Assembly (NCBI GenBank): GCA_027452065.1
Contig: DAIDHC010000111.1
Coordinates: 1-53,962, forward strand
Origin: Bryobacterales bacterium
Lineage (GTDB): Bacteria; Acidobacteriota; Terriglobia; Bryobacterales; Bryobacteraceae
Direction: 5' to 3'
Length of the DNA: 53,962 nt
Numbering within the stretch: the first letter of the stretch is position 1; each line of letters begins with the position of its first letter. The position numbers and the translations under genes are program-made. Of the stretch, positions 8,180 to 16,046 are shown in pieces. The notes beneath the pieces are model-generated. The model made no database searches and had not been told where the DNA came from. It saw only the letters and a program-made list of their open reading frames with translations.

Positions 8180-9171
8180 TGAATTCCTTCGAATATTCCA
8201 GTCCCGCCACTCTCAATGAGGCCCTTGCCCTGCTCGGCTCCCAATGGACCGACGCCGCGCCTCTGGCCGGTGGCACCGACCTCATCAGTCTCATGAAGGA
8301 CGACGTCTTCGTTCCCAAGCGCGTCGTCAATATTAAGGAGGTAAAGGAGCTCGCCGGCATCCACAAAACCGCCCACGGCCTCCGCATCGGCGCTACCGTC
8401 ACCTTCGACGAAATCGCCTCCAACCCCCTCGTCCGCTCCGAATACCCCAGCCTCCATGAGGCCGTCCTCGGCGTCGCCAGCCCCCAGATCCGCAACATGG
8501 GCACCGCCGCCGGCGACCTCTGCCAGCGCCCCCGCTGCTGGTATTACCGCTCCGGCTACGGCCTGCTCGCCATGAAGGACGGCAAGAGCCTCGTCCCCAA
8601 CGGCGAAAATCGCTACCACGCCATCCTCGGCGCCGGCCCGGCTTATTTCGTCAGCGCCTCCAGCCTCGGCCCCGCGCTGGTCGCCCTCGGCGCCAGCATC
8701 AAAATCGCCTCCGCCTCCGGCTCCCGCACCGTCGAAGCCGGAAAGTTCTTCGTTACCCCTCACGATGAGAACGGACGCGAGATCGTCCTCCAACCCAACG
8801 AACTCGTCACCGAAATCCTCATCCCCTCCGCCTCCGGCGTCAAGAACGCAACCTACGAGATCCGCCAGCGCGAAGCCATCGACTGGCCTCTCGCCGCCGC
8901 CTCCGTCGCCCTCCATATGAAGGGCTCGACCGTCTCTGAGGCCTCCATCGTCCTCGGCCATGTCGCCCCCACTCCCTGGGTCGCCGCTCAGGCCGCCGAG
9001 AGCCTCAAGGGCCAATCCATCACCGAGGAATCCGCCGCCAAAGCGGGCGACGCCGCCGTCGAAGGCGCTCAGCCTCTGAGCCAGAATTCCTACAAGATCC
9101 AACTGGCCAAGGTCGCCGTCAAGCGCGCCCTCCTCGCCGCCGCCGGCAAGTCCCACGCCGCCGGCGCCTGA
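8179..9171 (+). CDS. FAD-binding subunit of the molybdenum hydroxylase
   Basis: A 330-residue flavoprotein subunit with the FAD-binding PCMH-type fold (APLAGGTDLISLMKDD near 30-46, IRNMGTAAGDLCQRPRC at about 104-120) and a CO-dehydrogenase-flavoprotein-type C-terminal domain. It passes electrons from the Fe-S subunit to an acceptor. AAAGGAGG lies about ten bases before the ATG, inside the end of the upstream gene. The CQRPRCWYYR segment aligns with the PaoB/YagS branch, which has a further [4Fe-4S] cluster held by four Cys. Here only C115 and C120 are seen; the usual insertion Cys residues are replaced by a Lys/Gly-rich loop before GENRYHAIL. The extra cluster is therefore probably absent or differently bound. 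Confidence 0.92.
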   Translation: MNSFEYSSPATLNEALALLGSQWTDAAPLAGGTDLISLMKDDVFVPKRVVNIKEVKELAGIHKTAHGLRIGATVTFDEIASNPLVRSEYPSLHEAVLGVASPQIRNMGTAAGDLCQRPRCWYYRSGYGLLAMKDGKSLVPNGENRYHAILGAGPAYFVSASSLGPALVALGASIKIASASGSRTVEAGKFFVTPHDENGREIVLQPNELVTEILIPSASGVKNATYEIRQREAIDWPLAAASVALHMKGSTVSEASIVLGHVAPTPWVAAQAAESLKGQSITEESAAKAGDAAVEGAQPLSQNSYKIQLAKVAVKRALLAAAGKSHAAGA

Positions 9172-9193
9172 GGCGCCACGCCAGGAAACGCCC

Positions 9194-9412
9194 ATGCAGG
9201 AACGCTCTTCGCTCACCGAACTCGACGACGACCGCTGCGACCACCTCCGCTGGAAAGGCATGTACGTCGAAGCCGAATGGGACCCCAGCGTCCCTCATTC
9301 CAACGACCGTCTTTTCTGGTGCCACAAGACCCAGCAGTGCCTCGGCCCCGACGGCAAAATCGCCGACGACTACGAATGTAACCCCGCCCGGAAGTGCTAC
9401 CAGCCCTTCTAG
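9194..9412 (+). CDS. Small Cys-rich protein at the end of the hydroxylase operon
   Basis: A 72-residue acidic protein with five Cys residues (C15, C43, C49, C62, C68) and many aromatic residues. It has no signal peptide or membrane segment and matches no family I know. It starts 22 bases after the FAD subunit on the same strand with AGGAAA ahead of the ATG, and has the same C-ending codon habit as the enzyme genes. It is very probably co-transcribed. Possible roles are a maturation factor, a small metal or Fe-S carrier, or an electron-transfer partner. The C-x5-C pair (43/49) and C-x5-C pair (62/68) look like one metal site. Confidence 0.7.
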   Translation: MQERSSLTELDDDRCDHLRWKGMYVEAEWDPSVPHSNDRLFWCHKTQQCLGPDGKIADDYECNPARKCYQPF

Positions 9413-9482
9413 CGCCGGCCCCCTCGCGCGGACCCGCCTGACATCGCCGCCCGCGCCGCCCGTCCCTCCGCGCCCCGTCCGC

Positions 9483-9518
9483 CGAAACCCGGCCGGAGGA
9501 TGGTTCCCGGCAGTTTCG
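9483..9518. terminator. Weak hairpin between convergent genes
   Basis: CGAAAC (9483-9488) and GTTTCG (9513-9518) can pair around an inner CCGG/CCGG stem. It lies between the end of the hydroxylase operon and the end of the radical SAM gene, where a two-way terminator is expected. There is no T-tract. The rest of 9413-9624 shows nothing. Confidence 0.3.
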
Positions 9519-9624
9519 CCAAAGTGGCAATCCAAGCGCGGGGCTCGCTCGGTTCCACCAATCAACGCCCGCGCCCCGCTGCGTTGTGCGCGGTTCGGCT
9601 TTGGCCCGCCCGGCGGCGTTTTTG

Positions 9625-10758
9625 CTAGCCGGTGCGGAGGCCAAACAGGCGGGCGAAGGCCCCGCGCAGCGCGCCGGCCCACCGGTTGTCGAGAAACGCC
9701 CATGCGAGGAAGCGCAGCAGGACGGGGGTGCGGAAGCCCGGGTCGGTTGCCCGGCGGCGTTCCACCAGGTCATGCAGCATGCCGCGGGGGTCCTGGCGGA
9801 TCTGATCGAGCATCGCGGTCTGTTGCACGCAGGAGATGCTGCAGAACGGCGCGCAGCCCTTCACCGCCGCGTACTCGCGTTCGATGTCGGCCTGCGAATA
9901 ATCGGCGAGCGGGATGCCCGGATGCCCGCGCTGTTGCGAGCACCAGTGCACCAGGCCGTCCTCACAGATGTACAGGAATCGGGCGCCGGCGCGGCAGTGC
10001 CACGCATTGGGGAGGCCGTGCGCGAGGTTCTCCTGGAACCGGTCGAAGTGAGCGAAGGAGAAGACACCGGTTTCCATCTTCCGGATGTCCTGGTAAATGT
10101 GGAACTGGTCTTCGGATAGGCCGCGGGATTGGCCGCCGCCGTCGTGGGCGATTCCCACGGTGCTGTTGAAGCCGAGGGAACGGGCATGCCGGGCCACGAC
10201 GAGGGCATCCTCGGGATGGCGGACACCGGCGCCCAGGACGGAATTGATGGTGATGGAGAACTCGGCTTCGCGGGCCAGCCAGCCCAGCTTGCGCTCCAGC
10301 ACGCGCAGGGACTTCATCGACGTATCGTCGGGCTGGACGTTGTCGATGCTGATCTGCAGGTAGTCCAGGCCGGCGTCGTTGAGCGCGCGGATGCGTTCGT
10401 GCGACATCAGGTACGCGTTGCTGATGAGCGTGGCGATCGCGCCATGAGCGCGGATGCGGCCGATGATGTCTTCGAGTTGGGGATGGAGCAGCGGCTCGCC
10501 GCCGCTGATGGTGATGATGGACGTGCCCAGGGCGGCGAGTTTATCCACGCGCGCGAGCATCTCCGGCAGAGGGACCGGCGCCGAAGTGCGGTCGTATTCA
10601 TTGCAGTAGCCGCAGTCAAGGTTGCAGCGCCGGATCGGTACGATCTGCGCCAGCACGGGCCGCGTGCGGTGCTGCATGGCCGCGGCGAACATGCGCACCT
10701 CGCGGCGGCGGCGGTCCACTGCCCGCAGCTTCCTTCGCAGAGGGATTCCAACCTGCAT
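9625..10758 (-). CDS. Radical SAM protein with C-terminal Cys-rich (SPASM-like) region
   Basis: A 377-residue radical SAM enzyme. C45, C49 and C52 form the CxxxCxxC site for the [4Fe-4S] cluster (RRCNLDCGYC). ISGGEPLLHP is the SAM-binding GGE motif. The C-terminal part has further Cys (WHCRAG, YICEDG, HWCSQQ, KGCAPFCSISC) that could hold one or two auxiliary clusters, as in SPASM/twitch enzymes. The ATG at 10758 is chosen because GGAGG lies 6-7 bases upstream; the frame is open to 10908. It stands alone between a convergent and a divergent gene, with no peptide precursor or obvious partner, so neither substrate nor pathway can be named. An HpnH-like or peptide-modifying role are both possible. 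Confidence 0.85.
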   Translation of the reverse strand: MQVGIPLRRKLRAVDRRRREVRMFAAAMQHRTRPVLAQIVPIRRCNLDCGYCNEYDRTSAPVPLPEMLARVDKLAALGTSIITISGGEPLLHPQLEDIIGRIRAHGAIATLISNAYLMSHERIRALNDAGLDYLQISIDNVQPDDTSMKSLRVLERKLGWLAREAEFSITINSVLGAGVRHPEDALVVARHARSLGFNSTVGIAHDGGGQSRGLSEDQFHIYQDIRKMETGVFSFAHFDRFQENLAHGLPNAWHCRAGARFLYICEDGLVHWCSQQRGHPGIPLADYSQADIEREYAAVKGCAPFCSISCVQQTAMLDQIRQDPRGMLHDLVERRRATDPGFRTPVLLRFLAWAFLDNRWAGALRGAFARLFGLRTG

Positions 10759-10970
10759 CGGCACCTCCACTGTTTCGATTATGAGGCCTGTGGGGCCGTT
10801 CGTCGAGAAGCCGGGAAGTCCTCCTGCCCGCCAGGAGAGCTTTTCCGTCCCGCTTCTTCGCCCGGCCCATCCCCCGCCGCCCCACCCGTCCCGCGTTAAC
10901 TCCCTCACCCCGATCGGCTTGCGGCGCTCTCCAACGGAAAAATCCTCCAGACCTTTTTGGTCCGGTATGG

Positions 10971-10976
10971 TAAAGT
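10971..10976 (+). promoter_or_regulatory. -10-like hexamer six bases before an ATG (leaderless start?)
   Basis: TAAAGT ends six bases before the ATG at 10983 and no Shine-Dalgarno is present. TATGGT at 10966 is an overlapping alternative. A transcript from this -10 would begin at or next to the start codon. The rest of 10759-10982 is the divergent region towards the radical SAM gene, and no -35 stands out. Confidence 0.3.
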
Positions 10977-10982
10977 GGCTGT

Positions 10983-11693
10983 ATGCGAAGGATTTTCACT
11001 CACCCGCTGCCTGTTTTACTGGCTGCCCCGCTCTTCGCTCTCAGCGCCTGGGCGTCCAGCCTCCCCACCACCGCGCCTTCCACCAGTCTCCACGGCGAGT
11101 ACCTGGAAGCCCGCACCGCAGACGTTTACACCGGCCCCTGCTTTGCCAATTCCGAAGTCGGCCTCACCGGCGATCTGGCCGTCATGGGCTGGAAGATCGA
11201 GCAGGGCAGCTTCCACGGCGTCTCCCTCGACGGCCTCTCCGTCATGGGCGTCCTCCGCGCCAGCAACACCCTGGGCGACGTCACCGCCTCGGCCTACCCT
11301 ATTAAGTCCGTCATCATCGTCGATGCCCGCGCCACCGCCGATCAGCGCCGCGCGCTCAAAGAATTCGCCCAGCGCATGGGCGGCGATCTGCTCAACGACG
11401 TCGTGCGCGTCGACGTTCAGCCGATCGATTTCACCATGGCCGGGAACAGCGTCCACAGCCGCCGCCTCTGCATGCAGGCCGGCTCGGAAGCCAAGCTCGA
11501 AACGCGGCCTCTCAACGAGGGCGACCAGATCTGCCACAACGAAGCTGTCTGGTATCCGCCGCTCACCCACGTCGACCACGCCATGCCCGCCTTCACCGTG
11601 GCCCACGATTTCCACGGCAATGAGCTGGGCACCGTCTGGTCGTCGCCCGAGAAGCGCAGCGCTTTCGTCGCCACATTCAGCCTTCAGGATTAA
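10983..11693 (+). CDS. Secreted DUF1326 domain protein
   Basis: A 236-residue protein with a Sec-type signal peptide (MRRIFTHPLPVLLAAPLFAL, cleavage near the following ASA/AWA) and a single DUF1326 domain. The domain begins at GEYLEARTADVYTGPCFAN and continues through GLTGDLAVMGWKIEQG, the most conserved part. The function of DUF1326 is not established. Two further Cys (RRLCMQAG, DQICHNEA) together with the PCFAN Cys could form a metal site or disulfide in the periplasm. It is a single-gene unit ending 45 bases from a convergent ATPase gene. Confidence 0.88.
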   Translation: MRRIFTHPLPVLLAAPLFALSAWASSLPTTAPSTSLHGEYLEARTADVYTGPCFANSEVGLTGDLAVMGWKIEQGSFHGVSLDGLSVMGVLRASNTLGDVTASAYPIKSVIIVDARATADQRRALKEFAQRMGGDLLNDVVRVDVQPIDFTMAGNSVHSRRLCMQAGSEAKLETRPLNEGDQICHNEAVWYPPLTHVDHAMPAFTVAHDFHGNELGTVWSSPEKRSAFVATFSLQD

Positions 11694-11707
11694 CCCGCAA
11701 GCGCCTG

Positions 11708-11739
11708 GCGGCGGAGCGGACCCCCGTGCGCTCCGCCGC
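11708..11739. terminator. Strong bidirectional hairpin between convergent genes
   Basis: GCGGCGGAGCG (11708-11718) and CGCTCCGCCGC (11729-11739) form a perfect 11-bp stem with a 10-base loop. It sits in the 45-bp gap between the DUF1326 gene and the converging ATPase gene, and its right arm touches that gene's stop codon. There is no T-tract, but the stem is by far the strongest in the neighbourhood. Confidence 0.55.
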
Positions 11740-13115
11740 TACTCCACCTCTTCGGTAAAGCAACTCTCCCAGGCTCTCTCCATCAGCTCCTCCGTCAGCC
11801 GGTACTCGAGTCCGTCGAACCGGATCATGTCGATCGCATGGCTCACCATGTCCCGCGGGTGGCATCGCCGGAACGCCTTCCCGCCCGGCCCGTAATGCCT
11901 CCCCAGAAAGTGTTCCAGCATCTCGGACTCATACGGCAGGTCGCGCTCGGCGCAGAAGCGGTTGAAGATCTCGGTGAACTCCTCCCGCTCCGGGCTCCGC
12001 AGCAGCATCTTGTACTGGATGCGGCGCAGGAACGCCTCGTCGCCCAACTGCTCCGGCTTCAGGTTCGTCGAAAAAATCAGGAACGTCTCAAACGGCACCA
12101 CCATCTTGCCGCCGCTCAAAAATGTCAGATAGTCCATCCGCTGTTCCATCGGCACAATCCAGCGGTTCAGCACCTCGGCCGTCGACACGCCCTGCCGCCC
12201 GAAGTCGTCGATCATGTAAATGCCGTTGTTGGCCTTCATATGAAACGGCGCCTCGTACACCTTCGAGGTCGGGTTGAAGCTCAGATCGAGCATCCCCATG
12301 GTCAGCTCGCCGCCGCTGATCAGAAACGGCCGCCGGCACTTCACCCACCTCCGGTCATAGCCGGGCCCGCTCGATAGCGTCGTCACCGGCTCCTCGTCCT
12401 CGATCTTCCGGTGTTGCACCGGATCGAAGACCCGGATGATATTGCCCTGGCAGATCACCGCCGACGGCACGTACACCACATCCTCGTCCAGATTCACCAG
12501 AGCTTCGGCCAGGAAGGTTTTGCCGTTGCCCGGCTGCCCATAAATCAACAGCGATTTCCCCGCCGCCACCGCCGGCCCGATCTGCGACAGAATCCGCTGC
12601 GTCACCACCATCCGACGGTAGGCGTTGGTCAGCTTCTCCGGCGTCAGCCATCCCGCCGGGCGCTTCTGCTTGGCAATCTGGGCGACGTACTGCTCCATCG
12701 GCACCGGAACCGCGCCCATGTACTGGTTGGTCTCCATGTGCTCGCGCGCCTGCGCCCGCCCGGCGTCGCTCAGCTCGAATACCGCCGTCACCGCGCCCAG
12801 CCCCAGCGCCCGCTTCACCGACGCCAGATGCTGCCGCTTCAGCGTTTCCAGCACCGGGTCGATCATGCTGAACCGCACCCCCAGCGCCATCGCCAGATCC
12901 CGCCCCATCATCTCGCCCCGGCTGAACAGCAGCTTCAGGATGAGCTGTTCCAGCAGCGACGCCGGCAGCCCCAGCTCACCCAGCGTCTCCGGCGCCGGCG
13001 GCGCCACCGGGTCCACGAATTCCGGCTCCAGCGGCGGCAGCGGCGGCGCCAGCGAGTCTTCCAACTGCGGCTCCCCGTGGCCGGTCAAAAGGGACAAATC
13101 GAGTGTGGCGCTCAT
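11739..13115 (-). CDS. AAA+ ATPase with N-terminal winged-helix-like region
   Basis: A 458-residue P-loop ATPase. Walker A is GQPGNGKT (193-200). Walker B is IYMIDDFG (299-306), where the usual DE is DD. Arg residues in EAFLRRIQYKMLL may serve as sensor/finger. Before the ATPase core, residues about 50-125 (LLEQLILKLLFSRGEMMGRD ...) look like a winged-helix domain, and the first 45 residues are Pro/Glu-rich linker. The whole resembles regulator-type AAA proteins that are common and uncharacterised in Acidobacteria; the client is unknown. It is followed on its 5' side by thrC on the same strand, 54 bases away, so the two may share a transcript (thrC first). Confidence 0.8.
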   Translation of the reverse strand: MSATLDLSLLTGHGEPQLEDSLAPPLPPLEPEFVDPVAPPAPETLGELGLPASLLEQLILKLLFSRGEMMGRDLAMALGVRFSMIDPVLETLKRQHLASVKRALGLGAVTAVFELSDAGRAQAREHMETNQYMGAVPVPMEQYVAQIAKQKRPAGWLTPEKLTNAYRRMVVTQRILSQIGPAVAAGKSLLIYGQPGNGKTFLAEALVNLDEDVVYVPSAVICQGNIIRVFDPVQHRKIEDEEPVTTLSSGPGYDRRWVKCRRPFLISGGELTMGMLDLSFNPTSKVYEAPFHMKANNGIYMIDDFGRQGVSTAEVLNRWIVPMEQRMDYLTFLSGGKMVVPFETFLIFSTNLKPEQLGDEAFLRRIQYKMLLRSPEREEFTEIFNRFCAERDLPYESEMLEHFLGRHYGPGGKAFRRCHPRDMVSHAIDMIRFDGLEYRLTEELMERAWESCFTEEVE

Positions 13116-13169
13116 GGCTCTACCCCCAGCCTGCGCCGCTCGCCGGACAATGACAATCGGGCGAAAGCC

Positions 13170-14396
13170 TTAACGCGGCGTGATCAGCCCCCCCAGCTTG
13201 TCCGCCTCCCCGGCCGTCAGCCGCGGAAACCGCGCCGAATACGCCTCCAGATACTTCAACCCCGAGCCGGTGTTGTAAATCACCACGCTCTCTTCCTTCC
13301 GCAGAAAGCCGCTCTCCCGCAGCTTCCGCAGCGCCGCCACGCACGCTCCCCCTTCCGGCGCCGCGAACATTCCCTCGTCGCCGGCCAGCTCCAGCCCGGC
13401 GTCGATCATCTCGGCGTCGCTCACCGCAACCGCCGTCCCGCCGCTGGCACGCACCGCCTCCAGCACCAGAAAATCGCCCAGCGCCTTCGGCACCCGCAGC
13501 CCGCTCGCCACCGTCTCGGCGCCTTCAAAAAATTCGCTCGTCCGCTCGCCGCGCTCGAAGGCCCGCACTATCGGCTGGCACCCCTCGGCCTGCACCGCGA
13601 TCATCTTCGGCCGCCGCGGCCCGATCCACCCGAGCGTCTCCATCTCGGCGAACGCCTTCCACATCCCGATCAACCCGACACCGCCGCCCGCCGGATAAAA
13701 AATCGCATCGGGCAGCTCCCACCCCATCTGCTCGGCCACCTCGTAGCCCATCGTCTTCTTGCCCTCGATGCGATACGGCTCTTTCAGAGTGCTCACTTCG
13801 AACCACCCCTCGGCCTGCTTGCGCGCCGCCACCATCTTGCCGCAGTCGCTGATCAGCCCGTCCACCAGCGTCACCTTCGCCCCCGCCGCCTTGCACTCGA
13901 TGAAGTTGGACTGCGGCACGTCCCGGGGCATGAAAATGTGCGCCTCGATTCCCGCCGCCGCCGCGTAGGCCGCCATCGCCCCGGCCGCGTTGCCGGCCGA
14001 GGGAATCGCCACCTTCTGCACGCCCAGCTCGGCGCACATCGAAATCGCGCAGCTCAGCCCCCGCGCTTTGAACGAGCCGGTCGGGTTCACGCCCTCGTCC
14101 TTCACCCACAGCCGGTCGCAGCCCAGCCGCCGCCCCAGCCGCTCGGTCCACACCAGCGGCGTCCAGCCCTCGCCCAGGCTGGTCACGGCTCCTCCGTCCC
14201 GCACCGGCAGCACCGGCGCGTATCGCCACATGTTCGACGGAGCCTCCCGCAGCGACTCCCTCGGCCACGTCTCCCGCGCCTTCTCGAGATCGTATCGCGC
14301 CAGCAGAGGGCCGCCGCAGCGGCACAGATTCTGAACCTGGCCGGCGTCATAAGTTTCGCCGCACAGGCTGCATTCCAGGTGGGTGAGCGTTGACAT
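13170..14396 (-). CDS. thrC: Threonine synthase
   Basis: A 408-residue PLP enzyme of the threonine synthase family, converting O-phosphohomoserine to threonine. K110 in NPTGSFKARG is the Schiff-base lysine. PAGGGVGLIG is the phosphate-binding glycine loop. The N-terminus has a zinc-ribbon-like pair, C9/C12 and C25/C27 (LECSLCGE ... NLCRCGG), seen in the longer bacterial/archaeal threonine synthases. Length fits that group. Other threonine pathway genes are not in the window. Threonine dehydratase and cysteate synthase are close relatives, but the zinc-ribbon start and the overall pattern favour threonine synthase. Confidence 0.88.
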   Translation of the reverse strand: MSTLTHLECSLCGETYDAGQVQNLCRCGGPLLARYDLEKARETWPRESLREAPSNMWRYAPVLPVRDGGAVTSLGEGWTPLVWTERLGRRLGCDRLWVKDEGVNPTGSFKARGLSCAISMCAELGVQKVAIPSAGNAAGAMAAYAAAAGIEAHIFMPRDVPQSNFIECKAAGAKVTLVDGLISDCGKMVAARKQAEGWFEVSTLKEPYRIEGKKTMGYEVAEQMGWELPDAIFYPAGGGVGLIGMWKAFAEMETLGWIGPRRPKMIAVQAEGCQPIVRAFERGERTSEFFEGAETVASGLRVPKALGDFLVLEAVRASGGTAVAVSDAEMIDAGLELAGDEGMFAAPEGGACVAALRKLRESGFLRKEESVVIYNTGSGLKYLEAYSARFPRLTAGEADKLGGLITPR

Positions 14397-14484
14397 GGGA
14401 GAAGCCGGGCCCGGCGCTCGCGCCGCCGGAACTTCTATGTTTGCACGAACCGGCCTGCCGATTCGTCATAATGGATGAGAGCGC

Positions 14485-15162
14485 ATGCGTGGCTGCCTTT
14501 GTCTTCTGCTCGCCGCCGGCCTCGCCCAGGCGGGCGAGTACGCCGTGCTGTCCACCGGCTTCCGCCTTCACGCCGACCGGCATGAGCGCAACGGCGACAC
14601 CATCACATTGATCGACGGCGGAGGCTCGATCGAGCTCTCCGCCTCCGACGTGGCCGGCTTCGAAGCCGAAGACCCTCCGCCCGCTCCTCCCCCGGCGCCC
14701 ACGCCCGAGCCGGCGCCCGCCGCCATCCCCGCCGATCCCCAGACGCTGGTGGCCGAGGCGGCGCGCTACGCCGAACTGCCCGTGGCGCTGGTCGCCAGCG
14801 TCGCCCGCGCCGAGTCCGGCTTCCAGGTCAACGCCGTCTCCCCCAAAGGCGCGCTCGGCGTCATGCAGCTCATGCCCTCCACCGCGGCCGGCTTCCAGGC
14901 CGACCCCCGCGACGTGACCCAGAACATCTACGCCGGCGCGCTCTATCTGCGCCAGTTGCTTCAGAAGTACGACGGCGAAGTCGCCACCGCCCTGGCCGCC
15001 TACAACGCCGGCCCCGGCGCGGTGGAAAAATACCACGGCGTGCCCCCCTACCGCGAAACCCGCGACTACGTAAACCGCGTCATCCGCGACTACGTCCGCC
15101 ACTCCCGCCCATCCCCGGCGACCCCCGCCGCCGGCGCAGCACCCCCGCAGCCCGCCCGCTGA
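14485..15162 (+). CDS. Lytic transglycosylase, SLT domain
   Basis: A 225-residue secreted murein lytic transglycosylase that would cleave the MurNAc-GlcNAc bond of peptidoglycan. A short signal peptide (MRGCLCLLLAAGLAQAGEYA) is followed by a small DUF4124-like or beta region (VLSTGFRLHADRHERNGDTI). A Pro/Ala linker follows (62-82), then the SLT domain from about 84. E110 in ARAESGFQVNAVSPKGALG is the catalytic acid, followed by GVMQLMPSTA and LAAYNAGPGAV, all standard family motifs. The C-terminal tail is again Pro/Ala-rich. It is a single-gene unit, divergent from thrC and followed by the tandem repeat block. Confidence 0.92.
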   Translation: MRGCLCLLLAAGLAQAGEYAVLSTGFRLHADRHERNGDTITLIDGGGSIELSASDVAGFEAEDPPPAPPPAPTPEPAPAAIPADPQTLVAEAARYAELPVALVASVARAESGFQVNAVSPKGALGVMQLMPSTAAGFQADPRDVTQNIYAGALYLRQLLQKYDGEVATALAAYNAGPGAVEKYHGVPPYRETRDYVNRVIRDYVRHSRPSPATPAAGAAPPQPAR

Positions 15163-15203
15163 GGCCGAGCCGCCCGCTCCACGCGCACCCCCCGACCCAG
15201 CCG

Positions 15204-15668
15204 CGCCTTTGCGACCGCCCCGCCGCGGTCGAGCCTTCCCCTCGCGAAGCACCCCCGCCGTCCGCGCGGAACCTGCCGCGCCTTGTCCCAGCGCCCGTGC
15301 GAGTCGAGCCCTCCCGCGGCGCACCGGCCATGACTCCCGCGACCACGCCGTTGACGCCCGCGCCGTCCCGCGCGATACCTGCCGCGCCTTGCCCCAGCGC
15401 CTGTGCGAGTCGAACCCTCCCGCAGCTCACCGGCCGAGCCGTCTCGACCGCGGATTTGACGCCCGCGCCGTCCAGCGCGGAACCGGCCGCGCCTTGCCCA
15501 GCGCCTGTGCGAGTCGAACTCTCCCGCCGCGAACCGGCCGTGGCTCCCGCGACTGCGGAGTTGACGCCGGCGCCGTCCCGCGCGGAACCGGCGGCGCCTT
15601 GCCCCAGCGCCCGTGCGAGTCGAACCCTCCCGCCCCGAACCGGCAGTGATCGCGCCGCGAGCTTGCGG
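15204..15668. repeat. 105-bp tandem repeat, about four copies
   Basis: The anchor GCGCCTTG recurs at 15278, 15384, 15489 and 15594 (steps 106, 105, 105), each followed by CCCAGCGCC(C/T)GTGCGAGTCG. A shorter, degraded copy starts near 15204. The block fills the whole gap between two convergent genes. It is extremely C-rich on the + strand and ends exactly where strand composition flips to G-rich. The last copies are open in a frame that runs on into the Nudix gene, but I read it as non-coding because there is no start signal and the amino acid pattern is pure low-complexity Ala/Pro/Arg. Confidence 0.85.
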
Positions 15669-16034
15669 TTACGGTTGGGCTTCAACGGCGCGCAACAGGG
15701 CTTTGGCGGCGTCGAGGCAGAGCACCGCGGCGTGGCGGGATTCGGGGGCGAGGCCGCCGAGCGAGTCTTCAATGTCGGTGGTGCGCAGCGCGGCGATTTC
15801 TTCGGGGCGCTTGCCGGTGATCCAGCCGGCGAGGGCGGAGCCGGCGGCGATCGAGGCCGAGCATCCGCGTACCAGAAAACGCGCTTCGGCCACCGCGCCG
15901 TTGTCGAAACGGGCCGAAAGATGCAATATGTCGCCGCAGGCGGGATTCGAGACCTCGACGGCGATGGCCGGAGGCGGCAGGCGGCCGGCGTGCCGTGGAT
16001 TCTGAAAATGGTCCAGAAATTTTTCGCTGTACAA
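15669..16034 (-). CDS. IscU/SufU/NifU-like iron-sulfur scaffold protein
   Basis: A 121-residue scaffold on which [2Fe-2S] clusters are built before transfer to apoproteins. It starts LYSEKFLDHFQNPRHAG, the conserved N-terminus of the family. The three cluster-ligand Cys are C33 (in PACGD, with D35), C58 (VRGCSAS) and C106. These positions nearly match E. coli IscU C37/C63/C106. The TTG at 16034 is the only start that fits the conserved N-terminus; AGGGA lies 6-8 bases before it. No cysteine desulfurase or other suf/isc gene is nearby. Its 5' end lies only 12 bases from the start of the divergent Nudix gene. The LPPPK co-chaperone motif of true IscU was not seen, so a SufU/NifU-N-like role is more likely. 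Confidence 0.88.
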   Translation of the reverse strand: MYSEKFLDHFQNPRHAGRLPPPAIAVEVSNPACGDILHLSARFDNGAVAEARFLVRGCSASIAAGSALAGWITGKRPEEIAALRTTDIEDSLGGLAPESRHAAVLCLDAAKALLRAVEAQP

Positions 16035-16046
16035 TGTGGAATCCCT

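Noticed and set aside
15300..15640. GAGTCGAACCC in each repeat copy, like a reversed tRNA T-loop (GGGTTCGACTC)
   Set aside because: The flanking bases do not form a T-stem and no acceptor or anticodon arm could be found.
15297..16046. Open frame running from the tandem repeat into the Nudix gene
   Set aside because: No start signal, low-complexity Ala/Pro/Arg translation, and an overlap with the well-supported iscU-like gene on the other strand. The open frame follows from GC richness and the 105-base period.
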